A DNA stretch of 60,530 bases from an uncultured Lachnospiraceae bacterium (lineage in GTDB: Bacteria; Bacillota; Clostridia; Lachnospirales; Lachnospiraceae), in NCBI GenBank assembly GCA_910578335.1, contig CAJTPU010000021.1:1-60530 (forward strand), read 5' to 3'. The notes beneath the pieces are model-generated. The model was not told the DNA's origin and did no database searches. It saw nothing but the letters and a program-made list of their open reading frames with translations. This document shows, piece by piece, positions 24,337 to 33,279 of the stretch. A program made the position numbers and the translations under genes. Within the stretch, counting starts at the first letter, position 1. Each line of letters starts with the position of its first letter.

Positions 24337-25093
24337 CCCTTCTACACGGCGGGCATTGCGGCATATCGGCGCAGTCAAGCCGTCTCACCACCGCAATCGG
24401 CGTTGCCTGCGCCGACTGTCCCAGCGGATTGTCACAAAATGCCTGCCTGCAGAAGCTTTCGCTGATATCCTTACTGCTCTTTCCCAGCACCTCCACATTC
24501 AGGTCGTTGGCATCGATAATCACCACCTTACAGCCAATATGCGCCGCCAGCGATTTTGCAACCTGATTCGGCATCGCCGGCGCCATTTTGGCAAAATGGT
24601 TATAGGGCGGAATGGTGCAGGGGCAGGGACCGTCAATGGCGCGCGCCTTCATGCCTGCAATTTTATAAAAAATGCCCCGCCTGCCAAAGGGCTTTGTAAT
24701 CGCGGCGCAAGCCGCCGCAAGCAAAATCCTAAACGTTCCCACATCCCTTATGGCAAGCTCCATGGTCCACGGGGAGCCAAGCCCTATGCCATAAGGCGAC
24801 CGGTAGACGAACCGGCTTAAAAACCTTGCAAGCCGCCGCGGTTTCAGCTCATCAATATCGTACGCCCGCCCCTGACAAATTGCAATCACCTTTTCGCTGA
24901 TAAATACATAGTCGTCGCTTTTTACCCTTCCCGTCACATACCTGTCCATCAGCGCAAACATATCTTCATTGCTCATGACTACATGCGTTTTTATCGGATA
25001 CCGGATAACCCTGCCGTAATCCCGCGTCTCAATCACAAGCGTTTTTCCCTCATTTGGCTCACACGCAGCAAGCTCTTCCCTAAAATTTTCCAT
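24311..25093 (-). CDS. CofE-like (F420-0 gamma-glutamyl ligase family) protein
   Basis: A 260-residue protein with FISEKVIAICQGRAYDIDEL (about residues 64-83), the conserved block of coenzyme F420-0:L-glutamate ligase, followed by PYGIGLGSPWTMELAIRDVG. The C-terminus contains a Cys-rich end (CADMPQCPPCRRAIL). F420 is not expected in this kind of organism and no other F420 genes are here. A different amide-ligase or metal-linked role is therefore likely; the substrate is unknown. The start at 25093 uses GAGG, with an ATG at 25105 as alternative. Confidence 0.7.
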   Translation of the reverse strand: MENFREELAACEPNEGKTLVIETRDYGRVIRYPIKTHVVMSNEDMFALMDRYVTGRVKSDDYVFISEKVIAICQGRAYDIDELKPRRLARFLSRFVYRSPYGIGLGSPWTMELAIRDVGTFRILLAAACAAITKPFGRRGIFYKIAGMKARAIDGPCPCTIPPYNHFAKMAPAMPNQVAKSLAAHIGCKVVIIDANDLNVEVLGKSSKDISESFCRQAFCDNPLGQSAQATPIAVVRRLDCADMPQCPPCRRAILEASHI

Positions 25094-25150
25094 AAAAATC
25101 CTCATTTCTGCGCATACTTTTTTTGTTTCCTGATTTTTCGCAATATAAAG

Positions 25151-25190
25151 CGCGTTTGCTTATGCTATGATTGTAGCAAAAGCAAACGCG
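25151..25190. repeat. 40-bp palindromic hairpin
   Basis: CGCGTTTGCTT (25151-25161) pairs with AAGCAAACGCG (25180-25190). After an A-A mismatch TGCTA (25163-25167) pairs with TAGCA (25174-25178) around a six-base loop. No T-run follows on either strand, so it may be an operator or an RNA processing hairpin rather than a simple terminator. Confidence 0.75.
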
Positions 25191-25288
25191 TCGTTTATAA
25201 AGGGATTCCTCGGTTTTTTCGCGAAATTTTGTTATGAAATTCTTAGGATTTTCTTAGGGGCGTTATATCCCCAAAAAGCCGCGGCGCC

Positions 25289-27709
25289 TTAGTCCAGCTT
25301 CTGTATCATCTCCAGCACTCTTTTTACACAAGCAGCCAGCTCTTCTCTGGTGATATAGCCCTGCTCTAAAGCCTCCTTCACCCGCTCCGGATAGCCCGCC
25401 GCCATCTTGACATCATTCCCGGCTTTGATTTCCCGGTAATGCTCTCCGTGGGACCACCAGTCTGTCGTAACGACACCCTGATACCCCCATTCCCCCCGCA
25501 GAATATCCGTTATCAGCTCCTTGTTCTCGGAAGCCTGCACGCCGTTTATCAGATTGTAGGAGGTCATAATCATGTAAGGCGCAGCCTCCTTCACAATGAT
25601 TTCAAATGCCTTAATGTAAATTTCCCGCAGCGCTCTCTCCGAAACGCGGGAGTCGCTTTCTTTTCTGTTTGTCTCCTTGTTATTGCACGCAAAATGCTTC
25701 ACACAGGCGCCGATATGCAGCGACTGTATACCCTTTACCATCGCCGCTCCCATCCTTCCCGCCACCAGCGGGTCCTCTGCATAATACTCAAAATTTCTTC
25801 CGCAAAGGGGATTCCTGTGGATGTTGACTGCCGGCGCCAGCCATATGGCAAGATTATTTTCTTTCACTTCCTCTGCAGCCGCCTGCCCTATCCGCTCCGC
25901 CAGCTCCATGTTCCACGTGCAGGCTATCAGGGTGGCGCAGGGAAATGCCGTGGTACAGATTTCACGGTCGGGTGCAATCCGCACGCCCGCCGGACCGTCA
26001 GTGGTCATCACATTGGGAATTCCGTATTCCTCCAAATTGCCAATGCCGAAGGTACAGGCGACGCCGGTGTTTGGCTGTCCGCCCAGCAGATGTATCAAAT
26101 CCTCATCGGGCAGTGCAGCCACGAGCTCCTCCATGCTCCTTTTCCCCTCCGCCACATCCAAAAGTTTCGGAACCGCAGGATTCCACAACTCTGCAAAAGC
26201 AATCCTCTCTCTGCCCCGCACTGCAGGCGCACATGCCTCCAGACTCTTCCTGTCCTGCCGCAGCAGCCCTTCTTCCTCCAAGAGCGTGCCCTGCGGCAGG
26301 GTTTCAAAGCTCCCGTCCGCAAGCAGACGTCTTTCAAGCGCCACAGGCACAACGCGGGCGTTTAACCGTTCTGTCACAACCGGTTCCTCCAGCGAATAGA
26401 CAAAGGCTGCCTCTTGTACGTTTCTGACGCTGTTTCCCACATAAAAGGAATAGTCTCCCGCCTCCAGCACATAAGCGGAGGCACACACCTTTCCCAAGTC
26501 ATCATAGGACGCCATATCCCGCACTGCAAAGCTTAGCGGCAGCAGCTCGCTTTCACCCGCCGCAAGCTCTTTCGTTTTGGCAAATGCCGCAAGCTGCCTT
26601 GCCGGTTTGAAAAGCCTTCCCTGCGGCGCCTGATAGTACACCTGCACCACTTCTTTTCCGGCACGCTTTCCCACATTCGTCACAAGAACCTGTATTTCAA
26701 TTTTCCCGTCCCGCTCCGCAGCCTCTGAAATCTCAATGACAAAGCTCGTAAAGGACAGCCCGAATCCAAAAGGATAGTTCACCTTATGATAAGCATCCGG
26801 CAGCGTCTCAAAGTAGCGGTATCCCACATAAATATCTTCCGTATAATCCACATATTTGACAGACTTGTGAAAATCAGAAGCAAAAGGATAGTCTTCCAGT
26901 GAAGCCGCAAAAGTATCTGTCAGTTTTCCGGACGGATTTACATCTCCGCAGAGAATATCCGCCATGGCAAGCCCGCCTTCCATTCCTCCCTGCCACGCCA
27001 GCAGCACTGCTCCTATCTGCTCACAATCCTTGAACCAGACGGTATCCATCATGCCGCCGATATTCAGGACAACAATGATTTTCGCAAAATTTGCCTTCAC
27101 CGTCTCTATCAGCTTTTTTTCGCCGGCTGTCAGATAAAAATCGCCTTCTTCAAAAATACTGGCTGAAAGCTCCATCTGCCTGACTTCCTCTTCATAAAGT
27201 TCATAGCCCTCTTCATTCACCTGACATTTTCTGTCCCAGCCCTCCCCGGAAAATCGGGAAATCGTAATAACAGCCGTATCCGTGTACGCTTTTGCCGCTT
27301 CCAGCAAGGCGGCGGGCACCTCAGGCTCCCTGCTCATACCCGGCATCGCGCCCTCCGCATACTGCTTTTTCATTTCCTGCTCATAAAAGCGGGGCAGCTC
27401 GTGAAGCAGCCGCACCTTCCCCTCCTCTTCCTTTCCCTTTAACCCTTCATACAGATTTCGCACGTAAGCCGTTGTGACCTCGCCGCTTCCGCCGCCGCCC
27501 TTTACATAATCTACCGTGCCCTTTCCGAACAAGGCAAGCCGGACACCGGAAGGTAACGGCAGCAGCTCTCCCTCATTTTTCAAAAGAACCATACCCTCCT
27601 GTGCCGCTTCTCTTGACAGCGCAATATGCTCTTTGCTCCCCGTAACTCTCCTTCCGTCCTGCCCCAGCGGCAGCACAGGCTGATACAGCATCCTTTTCCA
27701 TCTTCCCAT
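25289..27709 (-). CDS. GH3 beta-glucosidase with permuted domain order
   Basis: An 806-residue cytoplasmic (no signal) glycoside hydrolase. The usual C-terminal alpha/beta sandwich comes first (residues about 30-330, starting EGMVLLKNEGELLPL), then a fibronectin-III-like domain (about 340-430). The TIM-barrel catalytic domain is last (about 520-806), with VMTTDGPAGVRI and the nucleophile Asp750 in VVTTDWWSHG. This swapped order is known from some Clostridia/Ruminococcus beta-glucosidases. It probably cleaves imported beta-linked oligosaccharides. It is the last gene of the sugar operon, with a hairpin separating it from the solute-binding protein gene. Confidence 0.9.
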   Translation of the reverse strand: MGRWKRMLYQPVLPLGQDGRRVTGSKEHIALSREAAQEGMVLLKNEGELLPLPSGVRLALFGKGTVDYVKGGGGSGEVTTAYVRNLYEGLKGKEEEGKVRLLHELPRFYEQEMKKQYAEGAMPGMSREPEVPAALLEAAKAYTDTAVITISRFSGEGWDRKCQVNEEGYELYEEEVRQMELSASIFEEGDFYLTAGEKKLIETVKANFAKIIVVLNIGGMMDTVWFKDCEQIGAVLLAWQGGMEGGLAMADILCGDVNPSGKLTDTFAASLEDYPFASDFHKSVKYVDYTEDIYVGYRYFETLPDAYHKVNYPFGFGLSFTSFVIEISEAAERDGKIEIQVLVTNVGKRAGKEVVQVYYQAPQGRLFKPARQLAAFAKTKELAAGESELLPLSFAVRDMASYDDLGKVCASAYVLEAGDYSFYVGNSVRNVQEAAFVYSLEEPVVTERLNARVVPVALERRLLADGSFETLPQGTLLEEEGLLRQDRKSLEACAPAVRGRERIAFAELWNPAVPKLLDVAEGKRSMEELVAALPDEDLIHLLGGQPNTGVACTFGIGNLEEYGIPNVMTTDGPAGVRIAPDREICTTAFPCATLIACTWNMELAERIGQAAAEEVKENNLAIWLAPAVNIHRNPLCGRNFEYYAEDPLVAGRMGAAMVKGIQSLHIGACVKHFACNNKETNRKESDSRVSERALREIYIKAFEIIVKEAAPYMIMTSYNLINGVQASENKELITDILRGEWGYQGVVTTDWWSHGEHYREIKAGNDVKMAAGYPERVKEALEQGYITREELAACVKRVLEMIQKLD

Positions 27710-27753
27710 CTTATCTTCACACCTTTCCGTTTCAAGTCTTTTCAGGCATTTGT

Positions 27754-27780
27754 AAAACAGGGGCTGCCATGCAGCCCCTG
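27754..27780 (-). terminator. Hairpin between the solute-binding protein and GH3 genes
   Basis: CAGGGGCTGC (27758-27767) pairs perfectly with GCAGCCCCTG (27771-27780), with a CAT loop and TTTT on the minus strand. It is likely a partial terminator or 3' stabiliser giving more binding protein than glucosidase. Confidence 0.75.
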
Positions 27781-27784
27781 CTCC

Positions 27785-29422
27785 TTAATTACCGCCAAAC
27801 TCTGCATTCAACTCATCAATCACAGGACTGATTAAGTATTGCTGTTCGTCCACCCAATTCCTCCAGTTCGTCTCCAAATCGCCTTCTTCCAGAACCAGCT
27901 CCGCGTATTCATTAATCCAGTTATAACTGAGTTTATTTTTTGCATCCGAGCTGTATAACTGCACATCCCAATCGATAGACGGAATGGTTGCCTCATCGCC
28001 CAGCGCATATTTTTCTTCGTATAACTTCACTACTCTGTCCCTGAACTCTTTCCTATAAGAAGGATTGATTAACTGGAACTCGTCTGCCAGAATATACATG
28101 GCGTCATAGCAGGGATATACGGAAGGATATTTTTCGCTCGCCACCGTATCTCCAAGCAGGGATACGATTTCACCATTCTCATCATACTCCCAGTCAACGC
28201 CCTCAAAGCCCATGCGCAGGAACACGTTGTTCTCCTCACTTGCTGCAAAGTCCATCATGTCCATATATCTCTCAAATTTTTCCTGCGAAATACTGGGAGA
28301 AAAGATAACGGTTGTCCAATAGTTAATCTGTTCCGGACTATGGTATTTTCCGTCCTCGCCAATGATAAAGCAGGTGTGCACCACATCATCATACTCCAGT
28401 CCCAGATTGTCTCTCATACTGGTTTCACACTGCGTCATCGCTCCCGCCATGCCCTGCATCATGGTCGCGCCGGCAACACCGGTCACATAAAACTGTGCAT
28501 TGTCGTCCGTACCCGTATAGGCATAAAACTCAGGACTAATCAGACCTTCCTCAAACGCCTGCTTGTATAGCTGCAGACCTGTCAGGGTATCCTCATTTGC
28601 CGGTCCCCACTGGTAATTGCCGTCTGCGTCCTTATAAAATCCGCCTTCTGCATACGTTGCATTCGACTTGATAAAAATATTCAGCGCCATTTCCGGTCTT
28701 GCTGCGATGGGCACCAGTGCCGCGCCTACATTGCCGGGGTCCTGTTCCTTTATCAGCCTCGCATACTCCAAAAGCTCCGTCACGGTATAGTAATCTTTCA
28801 GTTCAAAGCCCACTGCTTCCGCCCAGTCCTTCCTCAGGTACACCGTTACATGGGGCACTACCTTTTCCGTCGGCTTTACCGTTGAAAAAATCGGCTTCGG
28901 CAGGATATAGGTTCCGCCCGCCATCTCCTCCAGCGCGGGTCCTAACTGGGAATCTTCATATGCCGCTGCCACATTGGGCCATCTTTCCTTCCAGTCATCG
29001 GGAAGTCTGTACAGCAGCCCCTGCTCGATATAATTCATCGCTTCTCCATGGTTGTAATCCCAAGTGGCAACATCCGGCATATCCTCGGAATTAATCCATA
29101 CACGGAGTCTCTCTGCCCAGACGTCCCACGAGAGCCCGATTACATCCCATTCAAAATTATACTTTTCAGTCCACCATTTTGTAAACTCATCGCCATTGTT
29201 ATAATCCACCGATTCATTTACCTGCACCGAAGCCAGACTGATTACCAGATGCTCCGCGTACTCTTTTTCCCCCTCATCTTCGTCCGCGCCGCCCGTCGGC
29301 GCAGGTGTTTCACTGTCCGCATTACCTGTCTGCCCCGGCTGGTCCGGCTCTCCCTTTGCGCCGCAGGCGCCAAGCGCCAGCGTTACCACTGCCAAAAACA
29401 CCGCCATCCACTTTCTTTTCAT
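27785..29422 (-). CDS. Sugar ABC transporter solute-binding lipoprotein (LplA-like)
   Basis: A 545-residue extracellular binding protein. A lipoprotein signal peptide (MKRKWMAVFLAVVTLALGAC) ends at Cys20, followed by an acidic low-complexity linker and the binding fold (WDVIGLSWDVWAERL, NSEDMPDVATWDYNHGEAMNYI). The size and the partners match LplA/YtcQ-type oligosaccharide importers. AGGAGG lies before the ATG. It captures the sugar for the two permeases encoded upstream. The ligand cannot be read directly; the glycosidases in the operon suggest a fructose- or glucose-containing oligosaccharide. Confidence 0.9.
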   Translation of the reverse strand: MKRKWMAVFLAVVTLALGACGAKGEPDQPGQTGNADSETPAPTGGADEDEGEKEYAEHLVISLASVQVNESVDYNNGDEFTKWWTEKYNFEWDVIGLSWDVWAERLRVWINSEDMPDVATWDYNHGEAMNYIEQGLLYRLPDDWKERWPNVAAAYEDSQLGPALEEMAGGTYILPKPIFSTVKPTEKVVPHVTVYLRKDWAEAVGFELKDYYTVTELLEYARLIKEQDPGNVGAALVPIAARPEMALNIFIKSNATYAEGGFYKDADGNYQWGPANEDTLTGLQLYKQAFEEGLISPEFYAYTGTDDNAQFYVTGVAGATMMQGMAGAMTQCETSMRDNLGLEYDDVVHTCFIIGEDGKYHSPEQINYWTTVIFSPSISQEKFERYMDMMDFAASEENNVFLRMGFEGVDWEYDENGEIVSLLGDTVASEKYPSVYPCYDAMYILADEFQLINPSYRKEFRDRVVKLYEEKYALGDEATIPSIDWDVQLYSSDAKNKLSYNWINEYAELVLEEGDLETNWRNWVDEQQYLISPVIDELNAEFGGN

Positions 29423-29473
29423 ACTCTTACCTCCTGATTTTTATTTTGTTGGATTATCGCGTCAATTATCTCA

Positions 29474-30355
29474 TTAACTTTTTACTGCCCCAATCATCAC
29501 CCCTTTCACAAAATGCTTTTGCAGAAAAGGAAAGACACACATAACCGGTATGATAGTCACCACAACCGCCGCCATTTTAATTGCGGTGTCAAATGCATAT
29601 TCTTCCACAGCCACAACACCCATACTGGAAATCTTAGCTTTTACCTGCGAATCTATGACAATGCTGCGAAGTACAAGCTGCAACGGCTGCAGGCTGCTTT
29701 TTCGCACGAATATCATCGAGTTATACCATTCATTCCATCTGTCCACAATATAAAACAAAGATATCGTGGCAAAAATCGGTTTTGAAAGCGGCATAATGAT
29801 TTTCTGAATCATCTTCCAGTCGCCCGCCCCGTCTAACTTTGCGGAATCTAACAGGGACTCCGGAAGCGAGGAGAAGAAATTACTCATCAAAATAGCATTA
29901 AAGGTATTTACCCCGTAAGCCAGTATCACCGCCCATATGGTATTGGTGAGATTTAAGCTTTTCATCACCAGATACAGCGGGATAATGCCGCCCCCAAAAA
30001 GCATGGTAAATAAAATCAGTCCTCTTATCAGTCTCCTGCCCGGATAATCCTTACGGCTCAGTCCGTACGCCAGGCATGTCGTCAAAAACAAATTTAACGG
30101 CACGCCAAGTATCAGATAAACAAAGGTCGTGCGAAACCCAATCCATATTCTCCCGTCCCCAAGCAGCGCTTTATAGGCATCCCACACGGGATTTTGGGGA
30201 AAAAACAGTAATTTTGTCTGCATATATTCTTTCTGTGTCGTAAAAGAAATCACCAGCATATTCCAAAAAGGAAACAGGATTATGATTCCTCCCAGCGTCA
30301 GAACCAGAAACACCAAAATGTCCATACCGCCAACTTTCTTTTTTCTTTTTCTCAT
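29474..30355 (-). CDS. Sugar ABC transporter permease (LplC/MalG type)
   Basis: A 293-residue inner-membrane permease with six membrane segments (ILVFLVLTLGGIIILFPFWN first). The EAA-type cytoplasmic loop is LLDSAKLDGAGDWKMIQKIIMPLSKP, contacting the ATPase. The start at 30355 follows AGGAGGGAG. It pairs with the permease 10 bases upstream. No ATPase gene is in this operon, so a shared ATPase such as MsmX/MsmK elsewhere is expected. Confidence 0.92.
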   Translation of the reverse strand: MRKRKKKVGGMDILVFLVLTLGGIIILFPFWNMLVISFTTQKEYMQTKLLFFPQNPVWDAYKALLGDGRIWIGFRTTFVYLILGVPLNLFLTTCLAYGLSRKDYPGRRLIRGLILFTMLFGGGIIPLYLVMKSLNLTNTIWAVILAYGVNTFNAILMSNFFSSLPESLLDSAKLDGAGDWKMIQKIIMPLSKPIFATISLFYIVDRWNEWYNSMIFVRKSSLQPLQLVLRSIVIDSQVKAKISSMGVVAVEEYAFDTAIKMAAVVVTIIPVMCVFPFLQKHFVKGVMIGAVKS

Positions 30356-30365
30356 AAACTCCCTC

Positions 30366-31283
30366 CTAGCCAAACAAGCCGTTTCCTCCAAAAAGCCTGC
30401 TGCCGCGGTCAGCAATCACAAGCAGCACCATATTGACGATTGAGCGGAACAGGCTGACCGCCATGGAAAATCCAAAATCCGGCGTTGCCTGAAAGGTAAT
30501 GCGGTAAATATACATATCCAGTATTTCTCCCGATTCGCGAACCGCCGCATTCGTCATATTAAATATCTGGTCGAAGCCCGCGCCCATAATGCCACCCGCC
30601 GCCAGAATGAACATAACCGCCACTGTCGGCATAATATTAGGAAGCGTAATGCGCAGCATTTTCTGCAGGCGGCTGGCGCCGTCGATATCAGCCGCCTCAT
30701 ACTGCTCCTGGTCGATTCCCGATATTGCAGCCAGATAAATAATGCTCCCCCAGCCAGCCTCCTTCCAGATATCCGTCAGATACAGCATGGGCTGGAACAT
30801 CCTCTTATTCCCCAGAAAATTCACAACATCGCCTCCAAACAGACCGATAATACTGTTGACAATGCCGTCGTAGGCAAGCACATTCCGCAGCACGCTGGCG
30901 ATAATAATCCATGACAGAAAATGAGGAAATGTGAAAACCGTCTGCAGCACCTTCTTATACTTGCGCATTCTGAGCTCATTAAACAACAGCGCTATGATAA
31001 CCGGCACGGGAAACGTAACCAGAAGCCTTATCACATTTATCTTCAGTGTCCTTCCCACCGACTGCCAGAAGTCCATATCGCGAAACAAATTCTCAAAATG
31101 CTTCAGTCCCGTCCACGGGCTGCCCAAAATGCCCAGATTTGCTTTATAATCCTTAAAAGCCAGCATCAGACCTCCCATCGGCACATAGACAAATATCAGA
31201 TACCATAGCAAGGCGGGCAGAAGAACAATATAAATTGTTTTGTTTTTCCAGATACGCCTGAAAAGCCTTTTTCCTTTTCCCAT
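30366..31283 (-). CDS. Sugar ABC transporter permease (LplB/MalF type)
   Basis: A 305-residue permease with six membrane segments (YIVLLPALLWYLIFVYVPMG first). Its EAA loop reads YEAADIDGASRLQKMLRITLPNI. The LplB-type N-terminal block MLAFKDYKANLGI is present. The ATG at 31283 is used because GAGG is well spaced; the GTG six bases earlier lies in that site. It forms the channel with the LplC-type partner. Confidence 0.92.
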   Translation of the reverse strand: MGKGKRLFRRIWKNKTIYIVLLPALLWYLIFVYVPMGGLMLAFKDYKANLGILGSPWTGLKHFENLFRDMDFWQSVGRTLKINVIRLLVTFPVPVIIALLFNELRMRKYKKVLQTVFTFPHFLSWIIIASVLRNVLAYDGIVNSIIGLFGGDVVNFLGNKRMFQPMLYLTDIWKEAGWGSIIYLAAISGIDQEQYEAADIDGASRLQKMLRITLPNIMPTVAVMFILAAGGIMGAGFDQIFNMTNAAVRESGEILDMYIYRITFQATPDFGFSMAVSLFRSIVNMVLLVIADRGSRLFGGNGLFG

Positions 31284-31327
31284 TTTCACCTCATTTCTGC
31301 GCTGCTTTTGTCTCGCGCAAAATATTC

Positions 31328-33049
31328 CTAATCCTCCAGACTATAAAAGCCCAGCTCTCTTATCCATACACTGCCATCGTTTACGAAAAGACCGGCTCTG
31401 TTTGCACCCGCGTTATGGATGCCGGAATTAAATACCAGCTCGTCATTGACGTACAGCTCTATGGTTTTGCCGAGCAGAATCATGCGGAAGTGATATTCTT
31501 TGTTCTCCTCAAACACATATTCCCTGCAATTTGCCAAATCCCATTCTGCATCCGTCAGATAAACCCTGTTATTCTGCAAGTCAACTGCCAGAATGTGATT
31601 CAAATCATTTAGCAGCTTTCCGTCTCCTTTAGAAGACAGCACAATCCCAAGCATCGAGCAGTCGCTCTCGGCGTCCATGACAAATTCCAGCTCCATGTTG
31701 TTTGCCATCCCCCGCATCAGGAAAGACTGCCAGCTATTTTTATCCGTGGTGCAGCTATAGGTATTCTCCTCTTTCTTCCACACGCCTCCCTTTGTATTCC
31801 ACGCAAAGCTTGTGTTCGGCTGAACCGCAATCATATCTGACAAAGTGCCTGTACGGAGACCTTCCAGCAGGTCCGCCGCATAATACAGGCGCAGATGTCC
31901 CTCTTCATCCACTGCCACATCCTTCGGCAGGGAAAGCGCCGCCTCCCCGTTGTTGCTGTCCGTGTACATAACCCGTCTCTTTCCGTGAAAGACAATGCTT
32001 CGGGAACTGTATCCGCTGTTAATCTGTCCGCCCATCAGCACATTGTCGTCAGGATTTTCCACAAACGGCCCCTTGGGAGAATCTGCTACGGCATAAATCT
32101 GCGCCCTTGTAATATACGGGTCCGAAAAACCGTTTAAGCATCCATTATTCTTTGCCGTAGTCAGCGTCATATACCATTTTTCCCCAATTTGAAACACATC
32201 AACCATCTCCGGCATGGATATGCTTTCGGGTGTATAAGCAATCCCCATCTGCTCCCACTCTAAAAGGTCATAAGAGTACGCCACGCCAACCACGGCTGTG
32301 GGGCTTGTCCCTCCGGTATCAGCGGAAGCTACAAAATACCCCCAGTATCCTTCGCCCTCTTCATCCTTTATCACCAGCATGTCCCTGCAGTCCACCGTCG
32401 CCCCCCATGCCGGATGGCTGCTCACATTTTCACCGGCAAAGGTGATAAACCATTTCTCATCCGGAACCAGAACCGGATTGCCCGCATACTCTTCCCATTC
32501 ATACAAATCTTCGGAGGTTGCCACGCCTATCCGCTGTCCCTGCCCCTTTCGCATAGTATAAAAAGTATAGTAAATGCCGTCCCTCTCTATGGTACAGCCC
32601 GTGTATCGGAAGTCTCTATCCAAAGGATTGGTGCTTTCCTTGGGGCTCAAGATGTCCGCCTGCTCGCTCCAATGCACCAAATCAGTTGAGAGCGCATGTC
32701 CGTAGCCCCTCCTGCTCTCCTCGTCAGCGTCGTAATCTGCTCCGGCGGCAAGTCCCTTTAAATGAATCAGATGAATCTCCCCATCCTTTTCCACATACCA
32801 GTTATCCCACATGCAATACCCTTGCGGACTGTAATGTATTTTTGCCTCTTTATCTTTATTCGCTGCCTCCGCCATGTCTTCCCCCTCCTGTGTTTCTGTT
32901 TCAGGCTGCACATCCTGTATTTCCGGTTTTTGTTCCGCAGCTTCTTCCTTATCTGCAACAGGAACGCCTCCATCCGGTTCCTCCGCCGCTGCGCATCCTT
33001 GTGCCAGCAGCAAAACCGCCGCCAGCATCCCGACCAATTTTCTTTTCAT
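31328..33049 (-). CDS. GH32-type glycoside hydrolase lipoprotein
   Basis: A 573-residue exported protein. A signal peptide ends at Cys19 (LLLAQGC), then an acidic linker to about residue 70, a five-bladed propeller, and a C-terminal beta-sandwich (ELYVNDELVF near the end). Candidate catalytic residues of the GH32/GH68 clan are all present: Asp82 (MWDNWYV), Arg222-Asp223 (CRDMLVI, the RDP-like site) and Glu281 (MPEMVDVF). The likely activity is surface hydrolysis of fructans or related furanosides feeding the importer. It is the first gene of the operon, read from a strong promoter with a LacI-type operator in its leader. Confidence 0.78.
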   Translation of the reverse strand: MKRKLVGMLAAVLLLAQGCAAAEEPDGGVPVADKEEAAEQKPEIQDVQPETETQEGEDMAEAANKDKEAKIHYSPQGYCMWDNWYVEKDGEIHLIHLKGLAAGADYDADEESRRGYGHALSTDLVHWSEQADILSPKESTNPLDRDFRYTGCTIERDGIYYTFYTMRKGQGQRIGVATSEDLYEWEEYAGNPVLVPDEKWFITFAGENVSSHPAWGATVDCRDMLVIKDEEGEGYWGYFVASADTGGTSPTAVVGVAYSYDLLEWEQMGIAYTPESISMPEMVDVFQIGEKWYMTLTTAKNNGCLNGFSDPYITRAQIYAVADSPKGPFVENPDDNVLMGGQINSGYSSRSIVFHGKRRVMYTDSNNGEAALSLPKDVAVDEEGHLRLYYAADLLEGLRTGTLSDMIAVQPNTSFAWNTKGGVWKKEENTYSCTTDKNSWQSFLMRGMANNMELEFVMDAESDCSMLGIVLSSKGDGKLLNDLNHILAVDLQNNRVYLTDAEWDLANCREYVFEENKEYHFRMILLGKTIELYVNDELVFNSGIHNAGANRAGLFVNDGSVWIRELGFYSLED

Positions 33050-33065
33050 ATACCTTCCTTTTCTT

Positions 33066-33079
33066 TGGGAACGTTCCCA
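33066..33079. promoter_or_regulatory. LacI-type operator 1
   Basis: The perfect palindrome TGGGAACGTTCCCA with a central CG, as bound by LacI-family repressors. It lies between the promoter at 33113-33141 and the ribosome-binding site of the lipoprotein gene, so it would act as a roadblock. Confidence 0.75.
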
Positions 33080-33112
33080 TTCTGTCGTCGTATTTCTCCT
33101 GTTTGTAGCTTC

Positions 33113-33141
33113 ATATTATCCCATATTTCTGTCATTGTCAA
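33113..33141 (-). promoter_or_regulatory. Consensus sigma-70 promoter of the sugar operon
   Basis: Minus-strand TTGACA (33141-33136), a 17-base spacer and TAATAT (33118-33113). Confidence 0.85.
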
Positions 33142-33196
33142 CAATATTTTTCATTTTTTCTTGCTTTTTTTAATTCTTTGTGCTAGTTTAGTAATA

Positions 33197-33210
33197 TGAA
33201 ATCGTTCCCA
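33197..33210. promoter_or_regulatory. LacI-type operator 2 (imperfect)
   Basis: TGAAATCGTTCCCA matches 11 of 14 positions of operator 1 and keeps the central CG. It lies about 70 bases before the GH32 start at 33280, so it probably controls that gene. Confidence 0.55.
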
Positions 33211-33279
33211 ATGCTTGTGTCAGAAGTCTCAAGAGAGGGACTAAAAACAATACTACTTTACGATAAGAGGATATGAAAT

